A DNA stretch of 64,000 bases from Zoogloea sp. (GCA_016703645.1 JADJBR010000007.1:1634501-1698500), one strand, 5' to 3'. Counted from the stretch's first letter, positions 34,482 through 44,952 are shown. Numbers and translations: made by a program. The notes: a model not told the origin generated them from the letters alone.

Positions 34482-35807
34482 GTGGCCCCGAGCAACACCT
34501 GTCCGCATCTGCCGTATTGCGAGATGCGTGATCAGACCGACCTGCGCTTCATCAGCCAGCTCACCCGCAATACCTTCGCCATCATCCTGGCCGGCGGTCG
34601 CGGCAGCCGTCTCAAGCAGCTTACCGATTTCCGCTCCAAGCCGGCGGTACCCTTCGCGGGGAAGTTCCGCATCATCGACTTCACCCTGTCCAACTGCGTC
34701 AACTCCGGCATCCGCAAGATCGGGGTGGCCACCCAATACAAGGCCCACAGCCTGATCCGTCACGTCCAGCGGGGCTGGAGCTTCCTCGACGGGCGTTTCG
34801 GCGAGTTCATCCAGCTCCTTCCCGCCCAGCAGCAGATCGATGAAACCCAGTGGTACCAGGGCACCGCCGACGCCGTGTACCAGAATCTCAACTTTCTCCG
34901 CCACAACAGCCCGCGCCACATCCTGATCGTCGCCGGCGATCACATCTACAAGATGGATTACGGTCGCATGCTGGCCTTCCACGCCCGGCACCACGCTGAC
35001 ATGAGCGTCGCCTGCATCGATGTGCCCATCGCCGAGGCACGGGAGTTCGGGGTGATGAATGTGGATGACGAAGGCCGGGTGATCGATTTTGTCGAGAAGC
35101 CCGCCAGTCCGCCCCCCATGCCGGGCAACCCGGGACGGGCCCTGGCCTCCATGGGCGTCTATATCTTCAACGCCGACTTTCTCTATGAGCAGCTTGGCCG
35201 CGACGCGCTGACCAGGGGGTCGAGCCGGGACTTTGGCAAGGACATCATCCCCCACATCGTGCCGCGCTACCGGGTGTTCGCCCACCGCTTTGCCGACTCC
35301 TGCGTGGGCAGCGACCATCAGCAGCCCTACTGGCGTGACGTGGGCACCATTGACGCCTACTGGGAAGCCAACATGGAAATGACCAAGGTCACCCCCGATC
35401 TCAACCTCTACGACCGGGAATGGCCGATCTGGACCTACCAGGAGCAGCTCCCCCCCGCCAAGTTCGTCTTCGACGACGAAGACCGCCGCGGCATGGCGGT
35501 GGACTCCATGGTCTCCGGTGGCAGCATCATCTCCGGGGCGACGGTCAAGCGCTCGCTATTGTTCTCGAGTGTCAATGTGCATAGCTGGGCCCGGGTCGAG
35601 GATTCCGTGATCCTGCCCAACGTGGATATCGGCCGGCATGCGGTGATCCGGCGCTGCGTGATCGACAAGAACGTGCGCATACCGGAAGGGCTCTGCATCG
35701 GACTGGACCCGGAGGAAGACCGCAAGCGCTTCTTCGTCTCGCCCGGCGGTGTCACCCTGGTCACCGCCGAGATGCTCGGCCAGGGCGCAGCGGCCCCAAC
35801 CACCTGA
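34482..35807 (+). CDS. glgC: glucose-1-phosphate adenylyltransferase
   Basis: A 441-residue enzyme that makes ADP-glucose, the committed step of glycogen synthesis. Signatures are [20 protein letters not shown] (nucleotide binding), [25 protein letters not shown] and a C-terminal left-handed beta-helix ([14 protein letters not shown]). The start codon is GTG at 34482 preceded by GGGAG. glgB lies divergently 55 bases away, so both promoters share a short region. It leads the glgC-GH57-GH57-glgP-glgA operon. Confidence 0.95.
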   Translation: MAPSNTCPHLPYCEMRDQTDLRFISQLTRNTFAIILAGGRGSRLKQLTDFRSKPAVPFAGKFRIIDFTLSNCVNSGIRKIGVATQYKAHSLIRHVQRGWSFLDGRFGEFIQLLPAQQQIDETQWYQGTADAVYQNLNFLRHNSPRHILIVAGDHIYKMDYGRMLAFHARHHADMSVACIDVPIAEAREFGVMNVDDEGRVIDFVEKPASPPPMPGNPGRALASMGVYIFNADFLYEQLGRDALTRGSSRDFGKDIIPHIVPRYRVFAHRFADSCVGSDHQQPYWRDVGTIDAYWEANMEMTKVTPDLNLYDREWPIWTYQEQLPPAKFVFDDEDRRGMAVDSMVSGGSIISGATVKRSLLFSSVNVHSWARVEDSVILPNVDIGRHAVIRRCVIDKNVRIPEGLCIGLDPEEDRKRFFVSPGGVTLVTAEMLGQGAAAPTT

Positions 35808-35825
35808 GCCTTCGGGATCAGCACC

Positions 35826-37481
35826 GTGGCGGATCTCGCCTTCCTGTGGCACATGCACCAGCCGGACTACCGGCATCCGGAAACCGGCCACTTCACCTTG
35901 CCCTGGGCCCTGCTCCACGCGCTCAAGGACTATCCGGACATGGCCAGTCACCTGGAACGCCACCCGGCGATCCGCTGCACGGTCAACTTCGTGCCTGTCC
36001 TGCTGGCCCAGATCGAGGATTACTGCGATCAGCTCGCCACCCGTCAGTGGCGCGACCCGCTGCTGCGCATCCTCGCCTGGCCGAACCCCGACCACCTCGA
36101 GCAGGCCGACCGCAACTGGATCCTGGACATGGCCTTCCGCTGCCACGCCCCGACCATGCTGGAGCCGTTTGCCCCCTATCGGCGCCTGCGTGACCTGCTT
36201 GCCTTCGTGCGCAGTCAGGACGCCGACGGCCTCGCCTACCTCTCGGGGCAGTATTACGCCGATCTGGCCACCTGGTATGTGCTTGCCTGGAGCGGCGAAA
36301 GCCTGCGCCGGGGCCCCGGCCCCATCGCAGCCTTGATGGCCAAGGGCGGCAACTTCGAACTGGCCGACCGCGAGGCCCTGGTCAGCGAGATCGGCAAGGT
36401 CCTGAAAGGGCTCATTCCACGTTATCGCGCACTTGCCGACCGCGGCCAGATTGAACTTAGCTGCACCCCCGCGCACCACCCACTGGCCCCCCTGCTGCTG
36501 GATTTCGGCGTGGCCCGCGAAGCGCAACCCGATTGCCAGCTACCCGCGGCACCGGGCTACGCTGGCGGCCGCTCTCGGGTCGAAGCCCATTTGCAGCTTG
36601 CCCAGCACAGCCACCGACAACGCTTCGGCCAGACACCCAAGGGCCTGTGGCCGGCAGAAGGTGCCCTGTCGACGGCCTTTCTGCGCCAGATCGCCGACGC
36701 AGGATTCAGCTGGACGGCAAGCAGCCAGGGCGTACTTCGGCACTCCGCCGGCCCTGGCGCAGACACGGGCGTCCCGTGGCAGGCACCGGAAGACATCCCC
36801 GGCGACCTGACCCTTTTTTTCCGCAACGAGCACCTCTCCGACCTCATCGGTTTTGAGTATGCCCGCTGGCACGGCCGCGACGCGGCGGCCCATTTCCTGA
36901 GCGAAGTGGTCACCCTCCATGAGCGCGCCCCGGAAGGGCTCATCCCGGTCTTCCTTGATGGTGAAAACGCCTGGGAGTACTACCCCTACAACGGCTGGTA
37001 CTTCTTCAACGACCTTTACGAGAGCCTCGCCCACAATCCGGCCGTCCGCACCCTGACCCTTTCAGAAGCGACAGAAGGCCATCGGCACCGAAGGCAACGC
37101 CTGCCCCGCCTGGTCGCCGGTAGCTGGGTTTACGGCACCCTGTCCACCTGGATCGGCAACCCCGACAAGAACCACGCCTGGGAACTGCTCTGCGAGGTCA
37201 AGCAATGTGCCGACCGGGTTCTCGAGAACGCGGCGGCGGACGCGGGCCAACGCCAGCAGATCGTTACCCTGCTGGCCGTATGCGAAAGCTCGGACTGGTT
37301 CTGGTGGCTGGGCGACTACAACGCCTCCGAATCCGTAAGCGCCTTCGACCGGCTGTTTCGCGACAACATCCGTGCCCTTTACCGGCTCCTCGGGCTTCCC
37401 GCCCCCAGCAGCCTTGACCACCCCATCAGCCGCGGTGGTGGCGCCCCCGAGAGCGGTGGCACCATGCGGCGCGCCACCTGA
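35826..37481 (+). CDS. glycoside hydrolase family 57 protein, uncharacterised subfamily
   Basis: A 551-residue GH57-type protein. It starts with the family motif FLWHMHQPDYRHP, continues with the long (beta/alpha)7 barrel, and has a WPAEGALS segment and PVFLDGENAWEYYPYNG, the conserved region supplying a catalytic acid. The start is GTG at 35826. GH57 enzymes act on alpha-glucans (amylase, branching or 4-alpha-glucanotransferase). Which of these applies is not clear. It lies between glgC and a second GH57 gene, so a role in glycogen or maltodextrin turnover is probable. Confidence 0.82.
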   Translation: MADLAFLWHMHQPDYRHPETGHFTLPWALLHALKDYPDMASHLERHPAIRCTVNFVPVLLAQIEDYCDQLATRQWRDPLLRILAWPNPDHLEQADRNWILDMAFRCHAPTMLEPFAPYRRLRDLLAFVRSQDADGLAYLSGQYYADLATWYVLAWSGESLRRGPGPIAALMAKGGNFELADREALVSEIGKVLKGLIPRYRALADRGQIELSCTPAHHPLAPLLLDFGVAREAQPDCQLPAAPGYAGGRSRVEAHLQLAQHSHRQRFGQTPKGLWPAEGALSTAFLRQIADAGFSWTASSQGVLRHSAGPGADTGVPWQAPEDIPGDLTLFFRNEHLSDLIGFEYARWHGRDAAAHFLSEVVTLHERAPEGLIPVFLDGENAWEYYPYNGWYFFNDLYESLAHNPAVRTLTLSEATEGHRHRRQRLPRLVAGSWVYGTLSTWIGNPDKNHAWELLCEVKQCADRVLENAAADAGQRQQIVTLLAVCESSDWFWWLGDYNASESVSAFDRLFRDNIRALYRLLGLPAPSSLDHPISRGGGAPESGGTMRRAT

Positions 37482-37498
37482 CCCGACGGAGGCCCATC

Positions 37499-39478
37499 TT
37501 GACCCGCGCCGTGACCCTGCTCCTGGGTGTGCATGCCCACCAACCCGTGGGCAACTTCCCCGAAGTGATCGAGGATGCCCACCGGCGCTGCTACAAACCC
37601 TTCCTGGAAACCCTCAACGCCTACCCGGACTTCCGCTTTGCGGCTCACTTCTCGGGCTGGCTGCTGGACTGGCTGCGGGTGCGCTTTCCGGACGACATGG
37701 AGATGCTCGCGGGGATGGTGCGGCGCGGCCAGGTGGAGATGTTCAGCTCCGGCGACACCGAACCCGTGCTCGCCGCGATTCCGCACCGGGACCGGGTGGG
37801 CCAGCTCACCGCGCTCAACGACAAGCTCACCGCCTGGACGGGCGTACGCCCGCAGGGTGCATGGCTTACCGAACGGGTATGGGAATCCGCGGTCGTACCG
37901 GCGCTGGCCGAAGCCGGCATCCGCTACGTGACCGTCGATGATTACCACTTCTTCTGTACCGGCCGCAGCGCCGACGAGCTGGACGGCCACTTCAGCACCG
38001 AGGAGGACGGCACCCGCCTCGATCTCTTTCCCATCTCCGAAGCCCTGCGCTACCGTCTGCCCTTCCATCCTGCCCATGAGGTGGTGGCCTACCTGGAGCA
38101 ACTGGCCGACAGTGGCCAACGCGCCGCCATCTACTTCGACGACATCGAGAAATTCGGCATCTGGCCTGAAACCTACGACTGGGTCTACAACCGGGGCTGG
38201 CTCAAGGCCCTGATCGAAGGCGTGCTGGCCAGCCCCAGGATCCGCACCGCCACCTACGCCGATTTCCACGCCCGCCAAGCCACCCGCGGCATTGTGTACC
38301 TGCCCACCGCCTCCTACAGCGAGATGAACGAGTGGACCTTGCCCATGCCGGCAGCCGCCACCTATGCCCGGCTCCTCGCCAGCGAGAAGGCCGCGGGGCG
38401 GGGCGACCTGCACCGCCCCTTCATCCGTGGTGGCATCTGGCGCAACTTCCTGTCCCGCTACCCGGAGGCCAACTGGATGCACAAGCGCATGCAGGCCTTG
38501 TCGGCACGCCTCGCCGCCCTGCCCGCAGCGCCACCGGACCTCACCGAGGCCTTGTACCGCGCCCAGGCCAACGACGCCTACTGGCACGGGCTCTTCGGCG
38601 GGCTCTACCTGCCCCACCTGCGCCGGGCCGTGTGGAACAACATCCTCGCCCTCGAGGCCGGTCTCGATCGCCTGCAGCCCCGAGCCCCCGGCCGCCCTGA
38701 CGATATGGACCTGGATGGCTGCCGGGAGACCCTCGTCACCACCCCCCTGCTGCAGATCGCCCTGCGGGATGACGGGCTCGGCGCCGTCCACGAACTGTCC
38801 AGCTATCCCCTGACCCACAATTTCGGCGACACCCTGCGCCGCCACAGCGAGCACTACCACGAACGCATCGGTGCCGGCCCCAGCCAGCACGACGGCAGCG
38901 GCATCGCCTCGGCCCACGACATCGTGCGTTTCAAGCATCCGGTGGAGGCCTCCGATGTGCTGCCCGACCCCCATCCCCGGGTCCTCTGGCTGGACCAGCT
39001 GGACGGCCACACCCTGGCTGACTATCGGCAGGCGGACGACAGCCCGGTTCTTTTCCAGCGCGAGGGCATCGACAAGACCTACACCGTGACGGCAGCCACC
39101 ATCGGCGTGCGCTGGCAGCTAAGGGGTCTCGCGGGGCGGCAGTTCACCACCACCCTCAATCTGGCCATGCCTAGCTGCGACGGCTTCCTCGGGCGCTACG
39201 TGCTCGAGAACGGACACATTCCCTGTGGTTTCGGCCAGGCCCTCGACCTGCCCGAGGCCACCGGGCTGAGCCTTGAGGACGGCGTACTCGGCGGCCTCCT
39301 GCGCCTCACCTGCGCCCCCGCGCCCCGGGTCTGTGGCCGCCCCCACCACACCGTTTCCCAGTCGGAAGCGGGCTTTGAGAAAATCATGCAGGCGACCGAA
39401 GTCAGCCTTGGCTGGACGATCCCCGACGACGACTGCACCCTTCAACTCCAGATCACCATCGAGCCCCGTACGCCATGA
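37499..39478 (+). CDS. GH57 alpha-amylase/4-alpha-glucanotransferase with DUF1926 domain
   Basis: A 659-residue enzyme resembling the Thermococcus 4-alpha-glucanotransferase type. The N-terminal LLLGVHAHQPVGNF, WLTERVWES (likely nucleophile Glu) and YFDDIEKFGIWPE (likely acid Asp) are the GH57 signatures. The C-terminal 270 residues are the beta-sandwich region of DUF1926/DUF1925. It starts with TTG at 37499 after GGAGG. It would rearrange or shorten maltodextrins released by the phosphorylase. It overlaps glgP by four bases (ATGA). Confidence 0.86.
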   Translation: MTRAVTLLLGVHAHQPVGNFPEVIEDAHRRCYKPFLETLNAYPDFRFAAHFSGWLLDWLRVRFPDDMEMLAGMVRRGQVEMFSSGDTEPVLAAIPHRDRVGQLTALNDKLTAWTGVRPQGAWLTERVWESAVVPALAEAGIRYVTVDDYHFFCTGRSADELDGHFSTEEDGTRLDLFPISEALRYRLPFHPAHEVVAYLEQLADSGQRAAIYFDDIEKFGIWPETYDWVYNRGWLKALIEGVLASPRIRTATYADFHARQATRGIVYLPTASYSEMNEWTLPMPAAATYARLLASEKAAGRGDLHRPFIRGGIWRNFLSRYPEANWMHKRMQALSARLAALPAAPPDLTEALYRAQANDAYWHGLFGGLYLPHLRRAVWNNILALEAGLDRLQPRAPGRPDDMDLDGCRETLVTTPLLQIALRDDGLGAVHELSSYPLTHNFGDTLRRHSEHYHERIGAGPSQHDGSGIASAHDIVRFKHPVEASDVLPDPHPRVLWLDQLDGHTLADYRQADDSPVLFQREGIDKTYTVTAATIGVRWQLRGLAGRQFTTTLNLAMPSCDGFLGRYVLENGHIPCGFGQALDLPEATGLSLEDGVLGGLLRLTCAPAPRVCGRPHHTVSQSEAGFEKIMQATEVSLGWTIPDDDCTLQLQITIEPRTP

Positions 39479-42036
39479 CCGGCACCGTCTATAAACTCGA
39501 AGTCAATCCCCGGATCACCCCGCGCCTTGAACGCCTCGAAGAGGTCGCCAACAACCTCTGGTATAGCTGGGACCGGCCCACCCGCTCCCTCTTTGCCAGC
39601 CTCTCCCGTTCCCTGTGGAAGGCCGTGGATCACAACCCCAAGGCCTTCCTGAAACGTGCCGACCAGAAACACCTGGACTCGGCGGCGGAGAACCCGGTTT
39701 TCCTGGGCAGCATGGCCCGGGTGCTGTCCACCTACGACACCTATCATGACCTTCCATCGATGGCCCATGTGCACGGCCGTCCCTTCCGCGATGACGACCT
39801 GATCGCCTACTTCTGCGCGGAGTTCGGCTTTCACGAGAGCCTGCCGATCTATTCCGGCGGCCTTGGCATTCTGGCGGGTGACCACTGCAAGGCGGCCAGC
39901 GACATGGGGCTGCCCTTCGTGGGGATCGGTTTGCTTTACCGCCAGGGCTACTTCCACCAGACCCTGGATGCCGACGGCCAGCAACACGCCACCTACACCG
40001 ATTCGGATTTCGACGACCTGCCCGTCGCACCGCTCCATGACCCGGAAGGCCGCGAGCTTAGAGTCGAGGTGGACCTGCCAGGTCGCTCGGTGCAGGCCAA
40101 GGTCTGGGAAGTGAGGATCGGACATGTGCGCCTGATCCTCCTCGATACCTGGCTCCCGGAAAACACCGAGCACGACCGCGAGATCACCCACCGCCTCTAC
40201 GGTGGTGACCGCAATACCCGCATTGAGCAGGAGATCCTGCTGGGCGTCGGCGGCGTGCGCGCCCTCACCGCCCTCGGCCTGAAGCCGACTGTCTGGCACA
40301 TCAATGAGGGCCATGCCGCCTTCCTGATCCTGGAGCGCATCCGTGGCCTGGTGGCTGCCGGCCAGCCCTTTGCCGCGGCCCTGGAGGCCACCGCTGCAAA
40401 CGTGGTGTTCACCACCCATACCGCCGTGCCGGCCGGCCATGACCACTTTGCGGAAGACGTGATCCGGCGCTATTTCTCCCATTGGGAGAGGGATACCGGC
40501 ATCACCTGCGAGCGCCTGCTGGCCCTGGGGGCCGAACCGGGCAAGACCGACTTCAACATGACGGCCCTGGCGATCCGCGGCTCCCGCCACCAGAACGGCG
40601 TCTCGCGCATCCATGGCGACGTGTCGGCGCGCATCTGCAGCCACTTCTGGCCGCAACTCAGCGCCGCCGAAAACCCCATGGACTACGTCACCAACGGCGT
40701 CCACCTGCCCACCTTCCTGGCCACCGAATGGCACGAAACCTTCGACCGCTATCTCGGTGTCGGATGGCAACAACGCCAGACCGACCCCGCCAGCTGGGAA
40801 GGCATCGACCGCATCCCCGACCAGACCTACTGGAGCGTGCGCCAGTTGCTCAAGTCGCACCTGCTCTACCTGGTGCGTGACCGGGTGCGCGAGCAGCACC
40901 TGCGCAACCAGGGCTCACCGGCCCACCTGGATCGGCTGCTCAAGCTCGCCGACCCGAGCCGGCCCAATGTGCTCACCATCGGTTTTGCCCGGCGCTTCGC
41001 CACCTACAAGCGCGCCGCGCTGCTCTTCCACGATCCGGAAGTCCTGCGCAGCATCATCTGCGACGCCGACCGGCCCGTCCTCTTCCTTTTCGCCGGCAAG
41101 GCTCACCCGGCCGACCATCCCGGTCAGGAGATCGTCCGGCGCATCGCGGAGATGGCGGCCCGCCCGGAGTTCGAAGGCCGCATCCTGCTGCTGGAGGGCT
41201 ACGACCTGCACCTCTCGCGGCGCCTGGTGGCCGGGGTGGACGTGTGGCTCAACAACCCCATCTATCCGCTGGAAGCCTCCGGCACCTCGGGCATGAAAGC
41301 CGCCATGAACGGTGCCATCAACCTGTCGGTGCTGGATGGCTGGTGGGGCGAGGGGTACGACGACAAGGGGAACGTCCCCAATGGCTGGGCCATCAAGCCC
41401 GCTTCGGGTCACCTGGATGAAGCCCGTCGGGACGCAGAGGAGGCCCGCACCCTCTACGAACTGCTCCAGGACAAGGTCATCCCCACCTTTTACCGCAGCG
41501 GCCCGATGGGGTATTCACCCGAATGGGTCGCCATGTCAAAGCGCTCCATTGCCACCATTGCGCCCCGTTACAACGTGATCCGCATGGTGGGCGAATACGT
41601 GCAGAAGTTTTACGCCCCCGCCGCCCGCCAGGGCCGTCGACTTAGCGCCGATGGCTTTGCTCCCGCCCGCGCCCTGGCCGACTGGAAGACCCGAATCCGC
41701 AACGCCTGGGCCGGGGTCCGCCTGCGCTGCCTGGAAACCCCCACGGGCCGGGTGCCCTTCGGCCAGGCAGTACGTGTGCAGGTGGCCGTTCAGCTGGGTG
41801 GCTTGCTACCGGAGGATGTCACGGTGGAGGCCCTCTTCGGCCGCCCGGACACGGACCATGGCCGGGCCCGGCGTTACAGCCTCACCCACAGTGGCGCCCT
41901 GGACCATGGCGAACACCTTTTCGAACTGGACCTGACCCCGGAGCAGTGCGGCAAGCTGGAATACCGCATCCGCGCCTTTCCCGAACACGCCCTATTGACC
42001 CACAAGTTCGAACTGGGGCTGATGGTATGGCTGTGA
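39475..42036 (+). CDS. glgP: alpha-glucan (glycogen/maltodextrin) phosphorylase
   Basis: An 853-residue GT35 enzyme of the shorter bacterial type with an N-terminal DUF3417 domain (RLEEVANNLWYSWDR). It releases glucose 1-phosphate from alpha-1,4 chains. Motifs include IYSGGLGILAGDHCKAASD, WHINEGHAAF, and the PLP-lysine region EASGTSGMKAAMNG. Length is close to other members of this subtype. It overlaps the GH57 gene upstream and glgA downstream, so its expression is tied to both synthesis and breakdown enzymes. Confidence 0.93.
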   Translation: MTGTVYKLEVNPRITPRLERLEEVANNLWYSWDRPTRSLFASLSRSLWKAVDHNPKAFLKRADQKHLDSAAENPVFLGSMARVLSTYDTYHDLPSMAHVHGRPFRDDDLIAYFCAEFGFHESLPIYSGGLGILAGDHCKAASDMGLPFVGIGLLYRQGYFHQTLDADGQQHATYTDSDFDDLPVAPLHDPEGRELRVEVDLPGRSVQAKVWEVRIGHVRLILLDTWLPENTEHDREITHRLYGGDRNTRIEQEILLGVGGVRALTALGLKPTVWHINEGHAAFLILERIRGLVAAGQPFAAALEATAANVVFTTHTAVPAGHDHFAEDVIRRYFSHWERDTGITCERLLALGAEPGKTDFNMTALAIRGSRHQNGVSRIHGDVSARICSHFWPQLSAAENPMDYVTNGVHLPTFLATEWHETFDRYLGVGWQQRQTDPASWEGIDRIPDQTYWSVRQLLKSHLLYLVRDRVREQHLRNQGSPAHLDRLLKLADPSRPNVLTIGFARRFATYKRAALLFHDPEVLRSIICDADRPVLFLFAGKAHPADHPGQEIVRRIAEMAARPEFEGRILLLEGYDLHLSRRLVAGVDVWLNNPIYPLEASGTSGMKAAMNGAINLSVLDGWWGEGYDDKGNVPNGWAIKPASGHLDEARRDAEEARTLYELLQDKVIPTFYRSGPMGYSPEWVAMSKRSIATIAPRYNVIRMVGEYVQKFYAPAARQGRRLSADGFAPARALADWKTRIRNAWAGVRLRCLETPTGRVPFGQAVRVQVAVQLGGLLPEDVTVEALFGRPDTDHGRARRYSLTHSGALDHGEHLFELDLTPEQCGKLEYRIRAFPEHALLTHKFELGLMVWL

Positions 42037-43496
42037 AACTTCCCTCGGTGCTGTTCGTCACCTCGGAGATGGCACCCTGGGTCAAGACCGGTGGCCTCGG
42101 TGACGTCGCTGCCGCGCTGCCCGCCAGCCTGCGTCAAGCTGGAGTGGATATCCGCGTTCTGATTCCCTGCTATCCCGCCCTGCGGGCCGCCTTTCCAGAC
42201 GCCCGGACCGTGGCGGAACTGCCCGCCCTGGCCCCCGCGCTGCCCGCAGCCCGCCTGCTGGCCGCCCACAGCGACGGCCTACCTCTGCTGTTGCTGGATT
42301 GCCCCGAGCTCTTTAACCGCCCCGGCAACCCCTATCTGGACAGCAAGGGCCAGGACCAGCCCGACAACGCCCGGCGCTTCGGCCTTCTGTCCCGGGTCGC
42401 CGCCCGGCTCGGCCAGCCGGGCTCCCCCCTCGGCTGGCAACCGGACGTGGTGCATGTGAATGACTGGCAGGGTGGCCTGGCGCCCGCCTTCCTGCACTAC
42501 GAAGGCGGCGTGGCAAGCGTCATCACCGTTCACAACATCGCCTTCCAGGGGTGCTTCGGCCATGACATGCTCGCCGGACTGGGCTTGCCCGGGCATGCCT
42601 GGCGTTTTGACGGGGTGGAGTACCACAACCAGCTATCCTTCCTGAAAGCCGGCCTGCAGTTTGCCACCCGGCTGTCCACCGTCAGCCCCACCTATGCCCG
42701 GGAGATCCAGGACGCGCGTTTCGGCTACGGCCTCGCCCCCCTGCTGCGCTACCGGGCCGACGCCCTGCGCGGCATCCTCAACGGCATTGACACCCGCGTG
42801 TGGAACCCGGCCACCGATACTGCCCTGCCCCATCCCTATTCGGCAGACGAGCCCGCAGCCAAGCAGCTCAACAAGGCCGCCCTGCAGGCGCAGATGGGGC
42901 TCCCGGTCACCAATAGCTGCCCACTGTTCGGGGTGATCAGCCGCCTCACCCACCAGAAGGGCCTGGACCTCCTGCTTGCCATCGCCGATGGTCTGCCGGC
43001 CTTGCCCGCCCAGCTGGTCGTGCTCGGCAGCGGCGACAAGGACATGGAGGCCGGCTTCCAGACCCTGGCCCAACGTCTTCCCGCCCACGTCGCGGTGCAG
43101 ATCGGCTTCGACGAGACCCTCGCCCACCGCATTGAGGCCGGGGCCGACAGCTTCCTGATGCCGTCCCGTTTCGAGCCCTGCGGCCTGAACCAGATGTACA
43201 GCCTGCGCTATGGGACACCGCCCGTGGTGCGTGCCACCGGTGGCCTCGCCGATACGGTCGTGGACTGCGACACGCCTTCTTCAACCGAGCGGGGTAACGG
43301 CTTCCGGATTGACGGAGACAGCCCCCACGCCCTATGGACCAGCCTTGAAAGGGTATGCCGCACCTGGCGCGATCAGCCCCGATGGGCGCGCATCCAGCAG
43401 AACGCCATGCGCCAGGATTTTTCCTGGGAACAGCCGGCCAGAGAGTACATTGACCTGTATCGGGAGGCCGTCTCGGTCTGCGCAGAACTGCAGTAG
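42027..43496 (+). CDS. glgA: glycogen synthase
   Basis: A 489-residue GT5 enzyme that adds ADP-glucose to glycogen ends. The N-terminal VTSEMAPWVKTGGLGDVAAA contains the KTGGL ADP-glucose motif; HVNDWQGG, FGVISRLTHQKGLDLLL and PSRFEPCGLNQMYSLRYGT are also diagnostic. The ATG at 42027 overlaps the end of glgP by ten bases. The frame is open 27 codons further, but those lie inside glgP and do not match the family. Confidence 0.95.
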   Translation: MAVKLPSVLFVTSEMAPWVKTGGLGDVAAALPASLRQAGVDIRVLIPCYPALRAAFPDARTVAELPALAPALPAARLLAAHSDGLPLLLLDCPELFNRPGNPYLDSKGQDQPDNARRFGLLSRVAARLGQPGSPLGWQPDVVHVNDWQGGLAPAFLHYEGGVASVITVHNIAFQGCFGHDMLAGLGLPGHAWRFDGVEYHNQLSFLKAGLQFATRLSTVSPTYAREIQDARFGYGLAPLLRYRADALRGILNGIDTRVWNPATDTALPHPYSADEPAAKQLNKAALQAQMGLPVTNSCPLFGVISRLTHQKGLDLLLAIADGLPALPAQLVVLGSGDKDMEAGFQTLAQRLPAHVAVQIGFDETLAHRIEAGADSFLMPSRFEPCGLNQMYSLRYGTPPVVRATGGLADTVVDCDTPSSTERGNGFRIDGDSPHALWTSLERVCRTWRDQPRWARIQQNAMRQDFSWEQPAREYIDLYREAVSVCAELQ

Positions 43497-43586
43497 AATG
43501 CGCGGCCAGCGGACGGGGGCTTGAATCCGGCCTCCCTGCCCCGACCTTCCGGGGGCTGCAATGAACCCCATGGAGTCGCTCCGACC

Positions 43587-44009
43587 ATGATCGTCCTCGA
43601 CCTGTGCTGTGACCGGGATCACCACTTCGAAGCCTGGTTTGCATCAGGCGAGGCCTTTGAAAGCCAGCTCGCGGCCGGTCTGGTGAGCTGCCCCCACTGC
43701 GGAAGCCAGGAAGTGAGGCGCCTGCCCTCGGCACCCTATGTCCAGACCTCCTCCCATTCGGCGCCTGCCGCATCCACGGCACCCAGCCCCCAAACCATTG
43801 CCACGCGCTTGATCGATGCCCTGCGGAGCGCGGCAGAAAAATCCGAGGACGTGGGCGAACGTTTCGCGGAGGAAGCCCGCCGCATCCACTACGGGGACAG
43901 CGAGGAGCGGGCCATCCGGGGCAAGGCGGACCGCAAGGAGGTTATCGAACTGATCGAGGAAGGCATTCCCGTCCTGCCTGTACCGCCGGACAAGGACGAC
44001 ATGCACTGA
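43587..44009 (+). CDS. DUF1178 family protein
   Basis: A 140-residue protein. The N-terminus MIVLDLCCDRDHHFEAWF and the pair CPHCGSQEVRRLPSAPYV are typical of DUF1178, a proteobacterial family of unknown function with a likely Zn-binding N-terminal half. The C-terminus is acidic (LIEEGIPVLPVP). The frame is open upstream but the ATG at 43587 fits the family start. A palindromic repeat follows its stop. Confidence 0.82.
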   Translation: MIVLDLCCDRDHHFEAWFASGEAFESQLAAGLVSCPHCGSQEVRRLPSAPYVQTSSHSAPAASTAPSPQTIATRLIDALRSAAEKSEDVGERFAEEARRIHYGDSEERAIRGKADRKEVIELIEEGIPVLPVPPDKDDMH

Positions 44010-44023
44010 GCGAGCAAGTACGT

Positions 44024-44094
44024 CTGCGACGCTCACCCTGGCCCTTGTACGGCGGCGCGTCCCTGACCGGATACGAACCGCTCGCTACGATTTC
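44024..44094. repeat. palindromic element, copy B
   Basis: A second copy of the core of the element at 10222-10338. It shares CTGCGA-GCTCACC, CCCTTGTACGGC and CGAACCGCTCGCTACGATTT with it. It lies between the DUF1178 gene and the convergent glycosyltransferase. A weaker left arm (about 44000-44020) overlaps the stop codon of DUF1178. Confidence 0.75.
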
Positions 44095-44115
44095 ATGACA
44101 AGCGCGGAGCGTCCG

Positions 44116-44952
44116 CTATACGCCCGGGCCCGTGCGCCGGGGATCAAAGCGCGATAGCAGACGATAGGCCCGGTGACGCAAGGGTGTTGGCAATACCGCG
44201 CGCAACAAGGGAACAAAACAGGCCAGACGCGTCCACAGGGGCATGCCCAGCAGACTGGCACCGCGGTATCCACTCATGGCCCGCTCCAGGGCATCCCGAA
44301 ACGCATGGCGCAGATGGCTGGTTTCATCGAAACGGTGAAGAATCAGGGCTTCCGGGAGGTTGGCAAAACGCATCCCGGCCTTGGCGCAGCGAAACCACAG
44401 ATCGTAGTCCTCACTCCGCCGCAAATCGGTTCGATATCCGCCGATGGCCAGGATACGGCTGCGCCGGTAAGCCACCGTGGGATGAATGAGGGGGCAGGCC
44501 CACAGCGTGGCGAGAATCTCGTCATGGGACAGAGGCATTGAACGGATCCGGCCCGGCGTCCCGGCGCTGTCCATTTCCTGTGCGTAGCTTCCCATCACGT
44601 CAACCTGCGGGACGGTCTCAAAGGCCGACATCTGACTGGCGAAACGCCGGGGAAGCGCCACGTCATCGCTGTCGAAACGGAAGACGATCTCATGGCGGCA
44701 GTGCTGCAATCCGGCGTTGAGCGCCGTGGCCAAGCCGACATTGCGGGGCATCACGACTGACTGGATGTTGAGCCTGGCGCGATGCCCCTCGATGACGCTC
44801 CGCGAGGCATCCCCAATCGGCCCATCCTCAACCAGCACCACTTCCGACGCGGGGAGGCTCTGCTCCAGCAGACTTGCGAGCGCCTGTTCAAGATGAACTG
44901 CATCATCACGCCCGTAAGTCGCCATCAATACCGAAAATTCCGTGCTGCTCAA
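44116..44952 (-). CDS. family 2 glycosyltransferase
   Basis: A GT-A fold enzyme of about 278 residues. VLMATYGRDDAVHLEQALAS at the N-terminus, VVLVEDGP, FRFDSDDVALPRRF (the DxD metal/sugar-nucleotide site) and LRRSEDYDLWFRCAKAG (catalytic ED) identify GT2. The start is uncertain: the frame is open to 45063, but TTG at 44952 is preferred because it lies just before the first strand and follows AAAGG. The acceptor is unknown; such enzymes usually build surface polysaccharides. It is isolated from other polysaccharide genes here. Confidence 0.82.
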   Translation of the reverse strand: MSSTEFSVLMATYGRDDAVHLEQALASLLEQSLPASEVVLVEDGPIGDASRSVIEGHRARLNIQSVVMPRNVGLATALNAGLQHCRHEIVFRFDSDDVALPRRFASQMSAFETVPQVDVMGSYAQEMDSAGTPGRIRSMPLSHDEILATLWACPLIHPTVAYRRSRILAIGGYRTDLRRSEDYDLWFRCAKAGMRFANLPEALILHRFDETSHLRHAFRDALERAMSGYRGASLLGMPLWTRLACFVPLLRAVLPTPLRHRAYRLLSRFDPRRTGPGV

